A DNA stretch of 64,000 nt from DASUSH01 sp963785155 (GTDB lineage Bacteria; Actinomycetota; Thermoleophilia; Solirubrobacterales; 70-9): NCBI GenBank assembly GCA_963785155.1, contig CAWAUB010000004.1, positions 372,001-436,000 of the forward strand, given 5' to 3'. Within the stretch, counting starts at the first letter, position 1. Every line of letters starts with the position of its first letter. A program made the translations under genes and the position numbers. This document shows positions 36,936-45,446 of the stretch, one piece after another. Under the pieces are notes generated by a model that saw nothing but the letters and a program-made list of their open reading frames with translations, was not told where the DNA came from and did not search any database.

Positions 36936-38322
36936 TCGGTCGTTTGCGGATGTCCGCGAGGCCGGCCTCAATGCTTCGGCCGGGCGCTCCGATCAAGCGA
37001 GCGTGCAGGCCGATGGCGGTACTCGACTCCGACCGGCAGCGGTCTCAGCAAGCGGCATTCACACTCCTGCCCTGGCTCGCGCGACCGACCGCCTCCTGGA
37101 TGCGGCGGGCGGTCGCGCGAATCTGCCGCTCGCCGCGGCCGGGGCCGCGGTCGCCGAGATCGCGGACTGGTGCGCGGTCGACGTGGTCCGCGACGACGGC
37201 CGCCTGATGCGTGCCGGAAGCGCCCGCGCGGCGGACGTGGACGTCGACGCGATGGCCGGCCTCCTCGCCCGCTTCGCGGTTCCCGATCCGGCCCTGCTCG
37301 CACGCGTCGATGCCGCTCGCGGCGCGGTTCGCGTCGACGATCCTGACTGGACGGGGGATCACACGGCGATCGCTGCGCCGATCTCCGAGGCCGGCAAACC
37401 GTGCGGCCTGATGCTCCTGCTCGTCCGCCATGCCCCGGCCGAGGACGCAGACGACCTTCTCTTCGCCGCCGGCCTCGGGGTGCGGCTGGCGCAGACGCTC
37501 GAGCTCGTGGGGGCAATGCCCAGGCTGGGGGGGAACGCAACGACGGAGTCGGGCCGGGAGAGCGGTCACTCCCCGAACGCTCGGCTCCGTCGAAACTTGT
37601 CCGAAGGGGAGCTGCGACTGGAGCTCGAGCCCATCGCAAACGTCGTCTCGCGGGAGATCGCGGGAGCCGAAGCGGTGGTCGCCTGGCGTCAGGCCACTGG
37701 AGGGGGCCTACGTCCGGGGACCACCGGCAGGCTGGGGGCGGACGAGGCGCTCGCCGCTTCGCTCGGGCCCTGGGCCCGAGCCGAGGCGTGCAAGATGACC
37801 GCCGAGCTCGAGGCGCGGGGGCTCGGGATCGCGATCAGCCTCGACCTCGCCGCGGCAGACCTTGCCCGGCGGGGGATTGCGGCCGAGCTCGGGCGAGAGG
37901 CCCAGCTCGCCGGTGCGTCGCCGCGCAGCCTGATCATCGAGGTCTCCGAGGCGACCGTCAGGTCCGCAGGAGGCAACGCGGTCGCCGAGCTGGCCGATCT
38001 GCGCAACGCCGGCTTCCGGATCGCGCTCGAGGACTTCGGCGCCTCCGGTGAGGCCCCGGCGGACCTGCTCGCGCTTCCAATGGACATCCTGAAGCTGAGC
38101 CCGGAGCTGGTCGCGGGCGCCGACCGCGACCCGGCGAATGCGGCGCGCCTGACGGCCGTCGCGGAGCTCGGGATGGGCCTCGACGTCGACCTGATCGCGG
38201 ATGGGGTCACCACCGAGGGCGAACTGGGACTCGTCGCGGAGCTCGGCTGCCGCTGGGCCCAGGGGGCCGCGGTCGGGAGGCCGCGCCGGCTCGGGGAACT
38301 GGTGGAGCGGATCCGTTCGTGA
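36913..38322 (+). CDS. GAF-like plus degenerate EAL-domain protein
   Basis: The protein (up to 469 residues) has a GAF-like N-terminal half (about residues 50-200, GDHTAIAAPISEAGKPCGLMLLLVRH) and a C-terminal EAL-type domain (about 225-465). The catalytic motifs of cyclic di-GMP phosphodiesterases are eroded: EAL reads EAVVAW, the DDFG block reads LEDFGASG, and the C-terminal loop reads ELGCRWAQGAAVGRP. The hydrolytic metal ligands are therefore probably incomplete, and a receptor or scaffold role is more likely. GTG 36913 encodes the palindrome upstream; GTG 37003 is an equally plausible start. Confidence 0.78.
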   Translation: MDPRGCNPRSFADVREAGLNASAGRSDQASVQADGGTRLRPAAVSASGIHTPALARATDRLLDAAGGRANLPLAAAGAAVAEIADWCAVDVVRDDGRLMRAGSARAADVDVDAMAGLLARFAVPDPALLARVDAARGAVRVDDPDWTGDHTAIAAPISEAGKPCGLMLLLVRHAPAEDADDLLFAAGLGVRLAQTLELVGAMPRLGGNATTESGRESGHSPNARLRRNLSEGELRLELEPIANVVSREIAGAEAVVAWRQATGGGLRPGTTGRLGADEALAASLGPWARAEACKMTAELEARGLGIAISLDLAAADLARRGIAAELGREAQLAGASPRSLIIEVSEATVRSAGGNAVAELADLRNAGFRIALEDFGASGEAPADLLALPMDILKLSPELVAGADRDPANAARLTAVAELGMGLDVDLIADGVTTEGELGLVAELGCRWAQGAAVGRPRRLGELVERIRS

Positions 38323-38331
38323 GCGTTCCGC

Positions 38332-38349
38332 TAAGGGGTCTGACCCTTA
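38332..38349. terminator. Short hairpin between convergent genes
   Basis: TAAGGGGTC pairs with GACCCTTA across a single T, leaving one bulged G. It lies between the stops of the GAF-EAL gene (38322) and the glycosyltransferase (38347) and probably serves both. Confidence 0.5.
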
Positions 38350-39042
38350 ACGGCGCGAGACGTAGACCTTCAGGAAGTCCACCAACTGGCGGCCGCGGTG
38401 AATGAAGCCCGAGAGGGTGCGGCCCGTGGCGCGGTGCTCGAGGTCGAGCTCCAGCTCGCGGATCCGCAGGCCGGCGCGGGCGGCGTCGATGTTCATCGCC
38501 GTCTCCATCCCGTAGCCCGGCGCGAAGGGAAGCAATGCGGCGAGGGCGTCCCCGCGGACGGCGCGCTGGCCCGAGATCGGCGCCCCGAGCGTCACCCCAC
38601 CGAGGCGCTCGGTGGCCCAGCGCGAGAATCCGAGTGCGGCGCCGACGCCTCCGCCCACTCGCCGCGCGAAGGCGCCGATCGCAAGGTCCGCGTCTCCGCG
38701 GGCCACGACTTCGACGAGGGGCGCGAGCTCCGCCGCCGAGCCGGCCAGATCGCCGTCGCAGAGGAGCACCACCGGACTCGGCTCGCCCTCGCTCAGCATC
38801 GCCTCGGCGGCGGCGGTGACGTTCGGCCCCTTGCCGTGCGAGCGACCGCGGCTGACGACCTTGCCGCCGTGGGCGAGCGCGACCTCCGCGGTGCCGTCAT
38901 CAGACGCGTCATCGGCGACCCAGACCGTCGCGCCGGGGAAGGTCCGGGTGAGCGCGTCGATCGTCGCGCCGATCCGATCGGCTTCGTTGCGGGCGGCGAC
39001 GATCGCCGTTACTTGAGGGGTAGATGTGACTTCCGAGGTCAA
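38347..39042 (-). CDS. Family 2 glycosyltransferase
   Basis: This 231-residue GT-A fold enzyme has AIVAARNEADRIGATIDAL at the N-terminus, the nucleotide-sugar loop VADDASDDGTAEVA, the metal-binding DxD-like VLLCDGDLAG and a final block GYGMETAMNIDAARAGLRI...LDLEHRATG. It transfers a sugar from a nucleotide or lipid donor; the acceptor is unknown. The short length and HRATGRT end resemble dolichyl-phosphate mannose synthase-like enzymes. It diverges from the biotin carrier gene with only 21 bp between starts. Confidence 0.87.
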   Translation of the reverse strand: MTSEVTSTPQVTAIVAARNEADRIGATIDALTRTFPGATVWVADDASDDGTAEVALAHGGKVVSRGRSHGKGPNVTAAAEAMLSEGEPSPVVLLCDGDLAGSAAELAPLVEVVARGDADLAIGAFARRVGGGVGAALGFSRWATERLGGVTLGAPISGQRAVRGDALAALLPFAPGYGMETAMNIDAARAGLRIRELELDLEHRATGRTLSGFIHRGRQLVDFLKVYVSRR

Positions 39043-39063
39043 GGGCGGTTATTGTGCCGCGCC

Positions 39064-39276
39064 GTGCCCAACGTAGAGGCTCACATCACCGGAACCGTCT
39101 GGAAGATCGAGGTCGCGGTCGGCGACGACGTCGCCGAGGGCGACACCGTCGCGATCCTCGAATCGATGAAGATGGAGATGCCGGTCGAGGCCGAGGACGA
39201 CGGCAAGGTGACCGAGATCCGCTGCGAGGAAGGCCAGTCGGTCTCCGAGGGCGACGTCCTCGTCGTCCTGGAATGA
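39064..39276 (+). CDS. Stand-alone biotin carrier protein (BCCP-like)
   Basis: This 70-residue biotinyl domain has the modification site LESMKMEMPVEAE (Lys36) and C-terminal VTEIRCEEGQSVSEGDVLVVLE. It is a complete minimal lipoyl/biotinyl fold with no carboxylase domain attached, so it should carry biotin for an acyl-CoA carboxylase encoded elsewhere. The start is GTG 39064. Placement 2 kb upstream of the biotin synthesis genes is suggestive. A hairpin follows before the enoyl-CoA hydratase. Confidence 0.92.
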   Translation: MPNVEAHITGTVWKIEVAVGDDVAEGDTVAILESMKMEMPVEAEDDGKVTEIRCEEGQSVSEGDVLVVLE

Positions 39277-39277
39277 C

Positions 39278-39324
39278 CCGAAGGCCCCTCGGGCGCGTCA
39301 AGTTGATTCGGAGGAGGCCTTCGG
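39278..39324 (+). promoter_or_regulatory. Hairpin that could hide the ribosome site of the downstream gene
   Basis: CCGAAGGCC (39278-39286) pairs perfectly with GGCCTTCGG (39316-39324). The 3' arm begins within GGAGGAGG (39310-39317), the only ribosome site for the TTG start at 39328. Folding would reduce access, so translation of the hydratase may be attenuated. This is inferred from sequence only. Confidence 0.4.
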
Positions 39325-39327
39325 CCT

Positions 39328-40131
39328 TTGTCTGATCTCGCCTCCGGAAAGCTCGTCCTCGACGACGCCGCCGACGGCGTCGCGCGGCTGACCCTCAACA
39401 ACCCGGAGAAACGGAACCCGCTCGACCACGAGGTCCTCGATGCGCTGGCCGAGGTCCTGCCCAGCCTCGACGATGGGATCCGCTATCGATGCGTCCTGAT
39501 CACCGGCGCCGGCCGCGCATTCTCAGCCGGCTACGACATCGGCTCGATCCCCGACCAGACCTTCGCCGAGGACGCGGAGGCCCTCGTCGCCCACCCGTTC
39601 CACGCGGCGATGGACGCCGTGAGCGCCCATCCCTTCCCGGTGGTCGCGGCGATCAACGGCCACTGCCTCGGCGGCGGGCTCGAACTCGCCGTGCGCTGCG
39701 ACCTCCGCGTCTGCGCGGCGGGCGCGAAGCTCGGGATGCCGCCGGCCCGCCTGGGCCTCGTCTACGGCCACACGGGCCTGCGCCGCTTCATCGACGTCGT
39801 CGGCGTCGCGCGGACGAAGGAGCTCTTCCTCACCGGGCTCACCGTCGAGGGCCCGCGTGCCGAGGAAATCGGCCTGGTTCACGCGGTCACCGACGACCAC
39901 GAGCTGCCCGGCACGGCGCTCGAGCTGGCGCAGACGATCGCGGCGAACGCGCCCATCTCGATGCGGGGGAACAAGCAGGCGATCGAGACCCTCGCCGCCT
40001 TTCCCCGGCTCACCGACGAGCAGGAGCGCGAGCTCGTCGAGCTCCGCGAAGCCTGCTTTCGGTCGGCTGACTTCCGCGAGGGCGTCAGGGCCTTCGCCGA
40101 GCGGCGCGAGCCGCGCTGGACCGGCGAGTAG
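39328..40131 (+). CDS. Enoyl-CoA hydratase/isomerase family protein
   Basis: This 267-residue crotonase-fold enzyme has LTLNNPEKRNPLDHEVL, oxyanion-hole ITGAGRAFSAGYDIGSI, INGHCLGGGLELAVRCDLRV and LGLVYGHTGLRRFIDVVG. In classical hydratases a Glu lies in the GGGxE helix and another about 20 residues later; GGGLE is present, but the second position, in MPPARLGLVYG, shows no Glu, so the reaction may be isomerisation or hydrolysis rather than hydration. The start is TTG 39328 with GGAGGAGG upstream. Its stop is 7 bases from the convergent next gene. Confidence 0.88.
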   Translation: MSDLASGKLVLDDAADGVARLTLNNPEKRNPLDHEVLDALAEVLPSLDDGIRYRCVLITGAGRAFSAGYDIGSIPDQTFAEDAEALVAHPFHAAMDAVSAHPFPVVAAINGHCLGGGLELAVRCDLRVCAAGAKLGMPPARLGLVYGHTGLRRFIDVVGVARTKELFLTGLTVEGPRAEEIGLVHAVTDDHELPGTALELAQTIAANAPISMRGNKQAIETLAAFPRLTDEQERELVELREACFRSADFREGVRAFAERREPRWTGE

Positions 40132-40137
40132 CGCGGC

Positions 40138-40566
40138 CTAGATCGGGAGTTCGGGAACGCCCGGCGCGGCTGTCGACGGCCGGGTCGTCCGTTGCCGGGC
40201 CGAATACGCAGACCTTCTTCTCTCTCTGCTCGGTCTTGCCCGCCGCGTTCTTCGCGTCGAACGTGACCGGTGCGCACTGCTCTTTGTACTCGTCGACCTG
40301 ACCCGACCACGTCGACTCGTTGCCGCCGCTCTTCGTCGGTGTCGGAGAGCGGAATGACGCTTGCGGGAGCCCTTGCGGCCAATCGTCGCGGTCACCTTCT
40401 CTGCGCCGGCGACGTCCACCTCGATGATCACGATCGCGCCCTCGCGCCTTCGAGTAGGAGGAAGTGCCGATCTGCGGCGGTCTTTCTGCCCATTCGCAGC
40501 CACGCCAAAGGCGGGCAGCGCAAGCAGGGCGGCACAGATTGCTACGGCGAGTCCTGAGCGTCTCAT
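40138..40566 (-). pseudogene. Small exported protein, frameshifted
   Basis: A clear signal peptide (MRRSGLAVAICAALLALPAFGVAA) and an Ig-like start (GAIVIIEVDVAGAEKVTATIGRKG) are followed by a frame change near 40360 to ASFRSPTPTKSGGNESTWSG and EQCAPVTFDAKNAAGKTEQ, then VCVFGPATDDPAVD, and a second change near 40165 back to APGVPELPI and the stop at 40138. Reconstructed length is about 140 residues. Function unknown. The two shifts compensate, as expected if both are single-base errors or a natural pair of indels. Confidence 0.55.
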
Positions 40567-40619
40567 GGTGTTTCAGATAGCCGCTGGGACGCGCGGCTGA
40601 AACACCACAACCGCCCGGC

Positions 40620-41066
40620 TCAGAGGATCCCTGGCGTCTCCTCGAGCGTCGCATCGACGCTCATCTCGACGTTGCCGCGAAGGGCTCCGGAGATCGGGCA
40701 ATTCTCGTGCGCCTCGCCGGTGTAGCCGTCGAACGCCGCCTGGTCGAGGTCGGGAACCTTCCCGGTGACGACGAGGCGGGACGTCTTGACCCCCTCGCCC
40801 GGCACGAACTCGATCGTGGCCGTCGTCTCGATCTGCTCCGGCAGGTGGCCCGCCTGGCCGAGCACGTGAGCGAGCGCCATGCAGTAACAGGATGCGTGCG
40901 CCGCCGCGAGCAGCTCCTCAGGGCTCGTCTTGCCCTCCGTTCGTTCGACGCGCGCGGGCCAGGTGACTTCCAGATCCGGGATCGCGCCGCTCGCGGCGGT
41001 GGCGATCCCGTTGCCCTTCGCCAGGTCTCCCTGCCACACCGTTGTCGCGCTGCTCTCGCTCGCCAT
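40620..41066 (-). CDS. OsmC-family peroxiredoxin
   Basis: The 148-residue protein carries the two reactive cysteines of the family: Cys60 in HASCYCMAL and Cys123 in AHENCPISGAL, plus the early Arg in WPARVERTEGKTSPEELLAAA. OsmC proteins detoxify organic and fatty-acid hydroperoxides using thiol reductants. An additional Cys62 lies next to the first reactive site. It is divergent from bioB (75 bp between starts). Confidence 0.92.
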   Translation of the reverse strand: MASESSATTVWQGDLAKGNGIATAASGAIPDLEVTWPARVERTEGKTSPEELLAAAHASCYCMALAHVLGQAGHLPEQIETTATIEFVPGEGVKTSRLVVTGKVPDLDQAAFDGYTGEAHENCPISGALRGNVEMSVDATLEETPGIL

Positions 41067-41141
41067 CGTCAGCCTCCGTTCTCGCGTCCGATTCGGTTCC
41101 TAGCCTCCGCCCTCGTTGCCACGCTACCCGAGGAGGCGCGG

Positions 41142-42272
41142 ATGCCGTCGCTGATCAGCTTCGAAGAGGCCCTCGAGCTCGCTGAGATCTCCGAGCGCGA
41201 GGAGATCACCGAGCTCGTCGAGCGCGCCTGGGCGGTGCGGCAGGAGCGCTTCGGCAACTCGACCGACCTCTGCTCGCTCGTCAACGCCAAGTCTGGCGGC
41301 TGCGCCGAGGACTGCGGGTTCTGCGCCCAGTCGCGATACGCGGAGGCCGACACGCCGATGCACGCGATGATGGAGCCGGACCAGATCCTCGAGCACGCCA
41401 AGGCCGCCGAGGCGGCGGGCGCGCATCGATTCTGCATGGTCACCCAGGGGCAGGGCCTGTCGAAGCGCGACTTCGCCAAGATCGTCGAGGGAGCGAAGCT
41501 GGTCTCCGAGCAGACCAACCTGAAGCGCTGCGTCTCGGTCGGCCACATCTCCCCCGCGCGGGCCCGCGAGCTGAAGGACGCCGGCGTGCAGCGGGTCCAC
41601 CACAACGTCGAGACGGCGCGCTCGTACTACGACGAGGTATCGACGACCGTTCGCTACGAGGGCCGCACGCGAACGATCGACGCGGTCAAGGACGCCGGGC
41701 TCGAGACCTGCGTCGGCGGCATCCTCAACCTCGGCGAGACGCCGCGCCAGCGGGTCGAGATGGCCTTCGAGCTGGCGGAGGTGAACCCGACCTCGGTGCC
41801 GATCAACCTGCTCAACCCGCGCTCGGGCACCAAGTTCGGCGACCGGCCCCTGATGGACCCGTGGGACGTCGTCAAATGGGTCGCGATCTTCCGGCTGATC
41901 CTGCCCGACGCGCTCTTCCGCCTCTGCGGCGGCCGGGTCGAGAACCTCGACGAGCTGCAGCCGCTCGCCGTGAAGGCCGGCCTGAACGGCGTGATGATGG
42001 GGAACTTCCTGACCACGCTTGGCGCCGAGCCGGCCGACGACCGGGCGATGTTCGAGGAGCTCGGGCTGAACGTGGCCCGCCAAGAGGACAACGGCGCGAA
42101 CCCCCGCCCGGACAACCGCGACGGGTGGCTCGACGGCGAGACGCCGGTGACACCGGTCGACGAGCTGATCGACTCCCAGCAGGAGGCGAACTTCTGGGAT
42201 CCGTCGACCCAGCTGCGCGTGATCAAGAAGACGCGCAAGCCTCCGCCCTATCCGGACAAGCACGCCGCATGA
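41142..42272 (+). CDS. bioB: Biotin synthase
   Basis: This 376-residue radical-SAM enzyme inserts sulfur into dethiobiotin. The 4Fe-4S cysteines lie in CAEDCGFCAQS (Cys54, Cys58, Cys61), and the biotin-synthase blocks GHISPARARELKDAGVQRVHHNVETA, GGILNLGETPRQRVEMA, PINLLNPRSGTKF and NGVMMGNFLTT are present. ATG 41142 follows AGGAGG. The protein is somewhat longer than average, with a C-terminal extension (about 330-376). It is followed 7 bases later by bioF. Confidence 0.95.
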   Translation: MPSLISFEEALELAEISEREEITELVERAWAVRQERFGNSTDLCSLVNAKSGGCAEDCGFCAQSRYAEADTPMHAMMEPDQILEHAKAAEAAGAHRFCMVTQGQGLSKRDFAKIVEGAKLVSEQTNLKRCVSVGHISPARARELKDAGVQRVHHNVETARSYYDEVSTTVRYEGRTRTIDAVKDAGLETCVGGILNLGETPRQRVEMAFELAEVNPTSVPINLLNPRSGTKFGDRPLMDPWDVVKWVAIFRLILPDALFRLCGGRVENLDELQPLAVKAGLNGVMMGNFLTTLGAEPADDRAMFEELGLNVARQEDNGANPRPDNRDGWLDGETPVTPVDELIDSQQEANFWDPSTQLRVIKKTRKPPPYPDKHAA

Positions 42273-42279
42273 GACGCCA

Positions 42280-43471
42280 ATGAGCGACGTCTCCGACCGC
42301 CTCGCCGAAATTCGCGAGGCGGGCCTCGCCCGCCGACTGCGCGAGGTCAGCGGTCCCCAAGGCCCGCGGGTGCTGCTCGACGGACAAGAGGTGTTGCTGC
42401 TCTGTTCGAACAACTACCTCGGCCTGGCCAACCATCCCGCCGTATGTGAAGCGGCGGCGAAGGCCGCCATGCGCTGGGGGACCGGCTCCGGCGCCTCGCG
42501 GCTGATCTCCGGCTCGATGACCCTGCACCGGCGGCTCGAGGAGCGGCTCGCCGCGTTCAAGAAGAGCGATGCGGCGCTGCTCTTCGGCTCGGGCTACCTG
42601 GCCAACACCGGCACGGTCTCCGCGCTCGCCCGCCGCGGCGAGGTCGTCTTCTCCGACGAGCTGAACCACGCGAGCATCATCGACGGCTGCCGCCTCGCCG
42701 CCGCCGAGACCGTCGTCTACCGGCACGCCGACCTCGACCACCTCGCCTGGGCGATCCGTCGCGCGGACGGCCGCGGCGCCCTCATCGTCACCGACGGCGT
42801 CTTCTCGATGGACGGCGACGTGGCGCCGCTGGAGGGGCTGGTCGAACTGGCGCGGCAGCACGGCTGCCGGCTGCTCGTCGACGAGGCGCACGGGACCGGA
42901 GCGCTGGGGCCGGAGGGCCGCGGCGCGGTCGCGGCGGCGGGCCTCGAGGCCGAGGTCGACGTGATCGTCGGCACGCTCGGCAAGGCGCTCGGCGGCTACG
43001 GCGCGTACGTCTGCTGCGACGCGGAGATCCGTGAGCTCCTGATCAACGTCTCGCGCCCGTTCGTCTTCTCGACCGCGCTGCCCCCGCCGGTCGTCGCCGC
43101 CGCCTACGCCGCGATCGGCGAGCTCGAGGCGCATCCTGAACGGGTCGAGCGGCTGCGCGGTGAACGCGGAGGTCATGCGCGGGGCGCTCGCGGACCAGGG
43201 GCTCCCGGTCGAGCGGGAGGGGACGCAGATCATCCCGATCGTCGTCGGGGACGCGGCTCGGGCGACCCGGCTCTGCGAAGCGGCGCTCGCCCGGGGCGTC
43301 TTCGCCCAGGCGATCCGGCCGCCGACGGTGCCTGAGGGGACGTCACGGCTGCGGTTGACGGTGATGGCGAGCCACCGCGAACAGGAGCTTCGCCGAGCGG
43401 CAGACATCATCGCCGAGGCCATGGGCGAGCTCTCCGAAGCACCGCCGGCCGAGCTTCGCCGGGCCGCGTGA
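42280..43471 (+). pseudogene. bioF: 8-amino-7-oxononanoate synthase, one frameshift
   Basis: This PLP enzyme joins pimeloyl-thioester and alanine in biotin synthesis. The first 295 codons carry the full catalytic core (LCSNNYLGLANHP, DELNHASIIDGCRL, VDEAHGTGALG, PLP Lys235 in GTLGKALGGYGAY). Near 43160 the frame changes and the C-terminal domain continues as NAEVMRGALADQGLPVE...AIRPPTVPEGTSRLRLTVMASH. Removing one base in CTGCGCGGTGAAC restores the join LRVNAEV. The stop TGA 43469-43471 overlaps the bioD start (GTGA). Because the flanking bio genes are intact, a sequence error is more likely than loss of the pathway. Confidence 0.88.
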
Positions 43472-44142
43472 GCGGGCGCGGCGTCTTCGTCACGGGAACG
43501 GGGACCGAGGTCGGCAAGACGGTCGTCGCCGCCGCGATCGCGCGGACGGCGGCTTCAGGCGGCAACCGGGTCGCGGTCTTCAAGCCGGCTGTGAGCGGAC
43601 TCGACGAACTCCAGGGCGCCGAGCCGGACCATGAGTTGCTGCGCCGCGCGGCGGGCTCATCGCAGTCAGACGACGAGATCGCTCCTTACCGGTACGGGCC
43701 GCCGGTCTCACCTCATCTGGGCGCCGAGCTGGCCGGCGAGCGGATCGATCCGGCGCGCCTGCTCGACGCCGCGACAGCCGCAGGTGAGGAGGCCGACTTC
43801 CTGGTCGCCGAGGGGGTCGGCGGCCTGATGGTGCCGTTGACCCTCGGCTACCTCGTGCGCGATTTCGCCCGCGACCTCGCGCTGCCGCTGGTCATCGCCG
43901 CCTCGCCCGGGCTCGGCACGATCAATCACACGCTGCTCACGATCGAGGCGTCGCGCGCCGTCGCGCTCGAGGTGGTGGCCGTGGTCCTGACCCCTTGGCC
44001 CGCGGAGCCCGGCGAGGTCGAGCGCTCCAACCGCGAGGCGATCGAGCGGCTTGGCGCGGTCGAGGTGGAGGTCCTGCCGCAGCTCGAAATCGACGAGCCG
44101 GAGAGCTGGCCGGCGCTCGATCTTCCGAGCCGAGCAGGCTGA
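43468..44142 (+). CDS. bioD: Dethiobiotin synthetase
   Basis: This 224-residue ATP-dependent enzyme closes the ureido ring of dethiobiotin. The P-loop is GTGTEVGKT (10-18), with the substrate-binding KPAVSG, the acidic VAEGVGGLMVPL and TINHTLLTIEASRA. Start GTG 43468 overlaps the bioF stop, so the two are coupled. The stop is 2 bases from the convergent FAD monooxygenase gene, which splits bioD from bioA. Confidence 0.93.
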   Translation: MSGRGVFVTGTGTEVGKTVVAAAIARTAASGGNRVAVFKPAVSGLDELQGAEPDHELLRRAAGSSQSDDEIAPYRYGPPVSPHLGAELAGERIDPARLLDAATAAGEEADFLVAEGVGGLMVPLTLGYLVRDFARDLALPLVIAASPGLGTINHTLLTIEASRAVALEVVAVVLTPWPAEPGEVERSNREAIERLGAVEVEVLPQLEIDEPESWPALDLPSRAG

Positions 44143-44143
44143 C

Positions 44144-45360
44144 TCAGGCTCCCTTCGCCGCGGCGAACCAGTGCTCGAGGTTCTCCTTCGAGAAGAGACT
44201 GTCGGGCCGCACGTGGCGCGACATCGTGTCGCGCATCTCTTGGGCCGTCTTGGGATCGGACATGATGCCACCGAAGATCGGGCCTGCGGTCTCGGGGCGA
44301 GGCAATGTCCCGAACTGGAAGGAAAACTCGTAGAAGCCCGCCGCTCGATCGTCCCTCCACGCCTCGTAGCCATCCAGGTCCTCTGTCTCGCCGTTCAGGG
44401 CGTCGGCGACGTAGATCGCCTGCTCGATCGCGTCCGAGATGCCCTGCGCCGTTGCCGGATGCTTGAAATGGCAGGCGTCGCCGACGAGGGCCCAGCCGGG
44501 ACCGTTCGCACGACGGAAAAACCCGCGCAACATCGTCTCGGGTGCCGAGCGCACCTCCGTGATCCGCTCGGCCCCGTCGATCGCGTCAGGATCGAGCGTG
44601 GCGGGAAATTCACGCAGGGCGCCCATGTAGGCACGATCGCGGGCCTCGGGACCACCCCGCGTCAGCGCCGGCGGTCCGTTGAGGATGACCAACTCGATCC
44701 CATCCTCGCAAGGGATCCGCACGAGACCGGCTTCCTCCTCGAAGTAGAAATGGACCAGATCGGTCTCCGGAAGCCCTCGCCAGTAGGCGAAGAGCATCGA
44801 TAGGCCCCCGGCCATCGTCCTCTCCCCCTCCAGGCCGAGCTTGCCCGCCACGGTCGAAGCCCGGCCGTCGGCGCCGATCGTCCAGGTCGCCTCGATCCGC
44901 TCGCCTCCCTCGATCTCGACGCCCCGAACGGGATCGTCGTCGCTGCCCGCGCCGATCAGGCCGGTGACCTTCTCGCCGAACCGGCCCTCGGCCCCCGCAT
45001 CGAGCGCCGCCTCCGCGAGGACCGGATCTAGCGCGACGCGACGCGGCGCGATTGCGCGATCGAATCCGCCGATCGGCGTGAAGCCTCCAATCGCTTCGTG
45101 ACCGAGTATGCAGAGCCGGTGGCGCAGCATCGGCACGTCGTGGCGGGCCAGCAGCGGCTGGAGCACCCCGAGCTCATCGAGTCGCGCGACGGTGTTCGGC
45201 CAAATCGTGTGCGTGGAGAGCGTGTCGGTGCCGATCTCGTCGCGGTCGATGACCACCACGCGCGCGCCCGCGCGTGCCAGGCGAAGAGCGAGAACAGCAC
45301 CCGCGCAACGGCCCCCGACGATGGCTACATCGAACCGGCTGGCGCCGTGCGACCCGGCAT
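44144..45360 (-). pseudogene. FAD-dependent monooxygenase/oxidoreductase, N-terminal frameshift(s)
   Basis: The main frame (to about 45259) has VVIDRDEIGTDTLSTHTIWPNTV, a mid FAD block IGADGRAS, and the GD motif LVGDACHFKHPATAQGISDAIEQA of PHBH/PgaA-like flavin monooxygenases. The dinucleotide-binding start FDVAIVGGRCAGAVLALRLARAGAR lies just upstream in another frame, and a plausible ATG (45360) in a third, giving one or two indels near 45275 and 45330. A repaired protein would be about 405 residues. It hydroxylates an organic substrate with NAD(P)H and O2 (family knowledge); no link to biotin synthesis is known to me despite its place between bioD and bioA. Confidence 0.8.
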
Positions 45361-45446
45361 GGCTGTCACCCTACCCCCGGAGGCCCGCAAGATGCGGGAT
45401 CCCCGCCCCTCCTTGCCGCCGCATCGCGATGTAGCTTCGACTGGAG

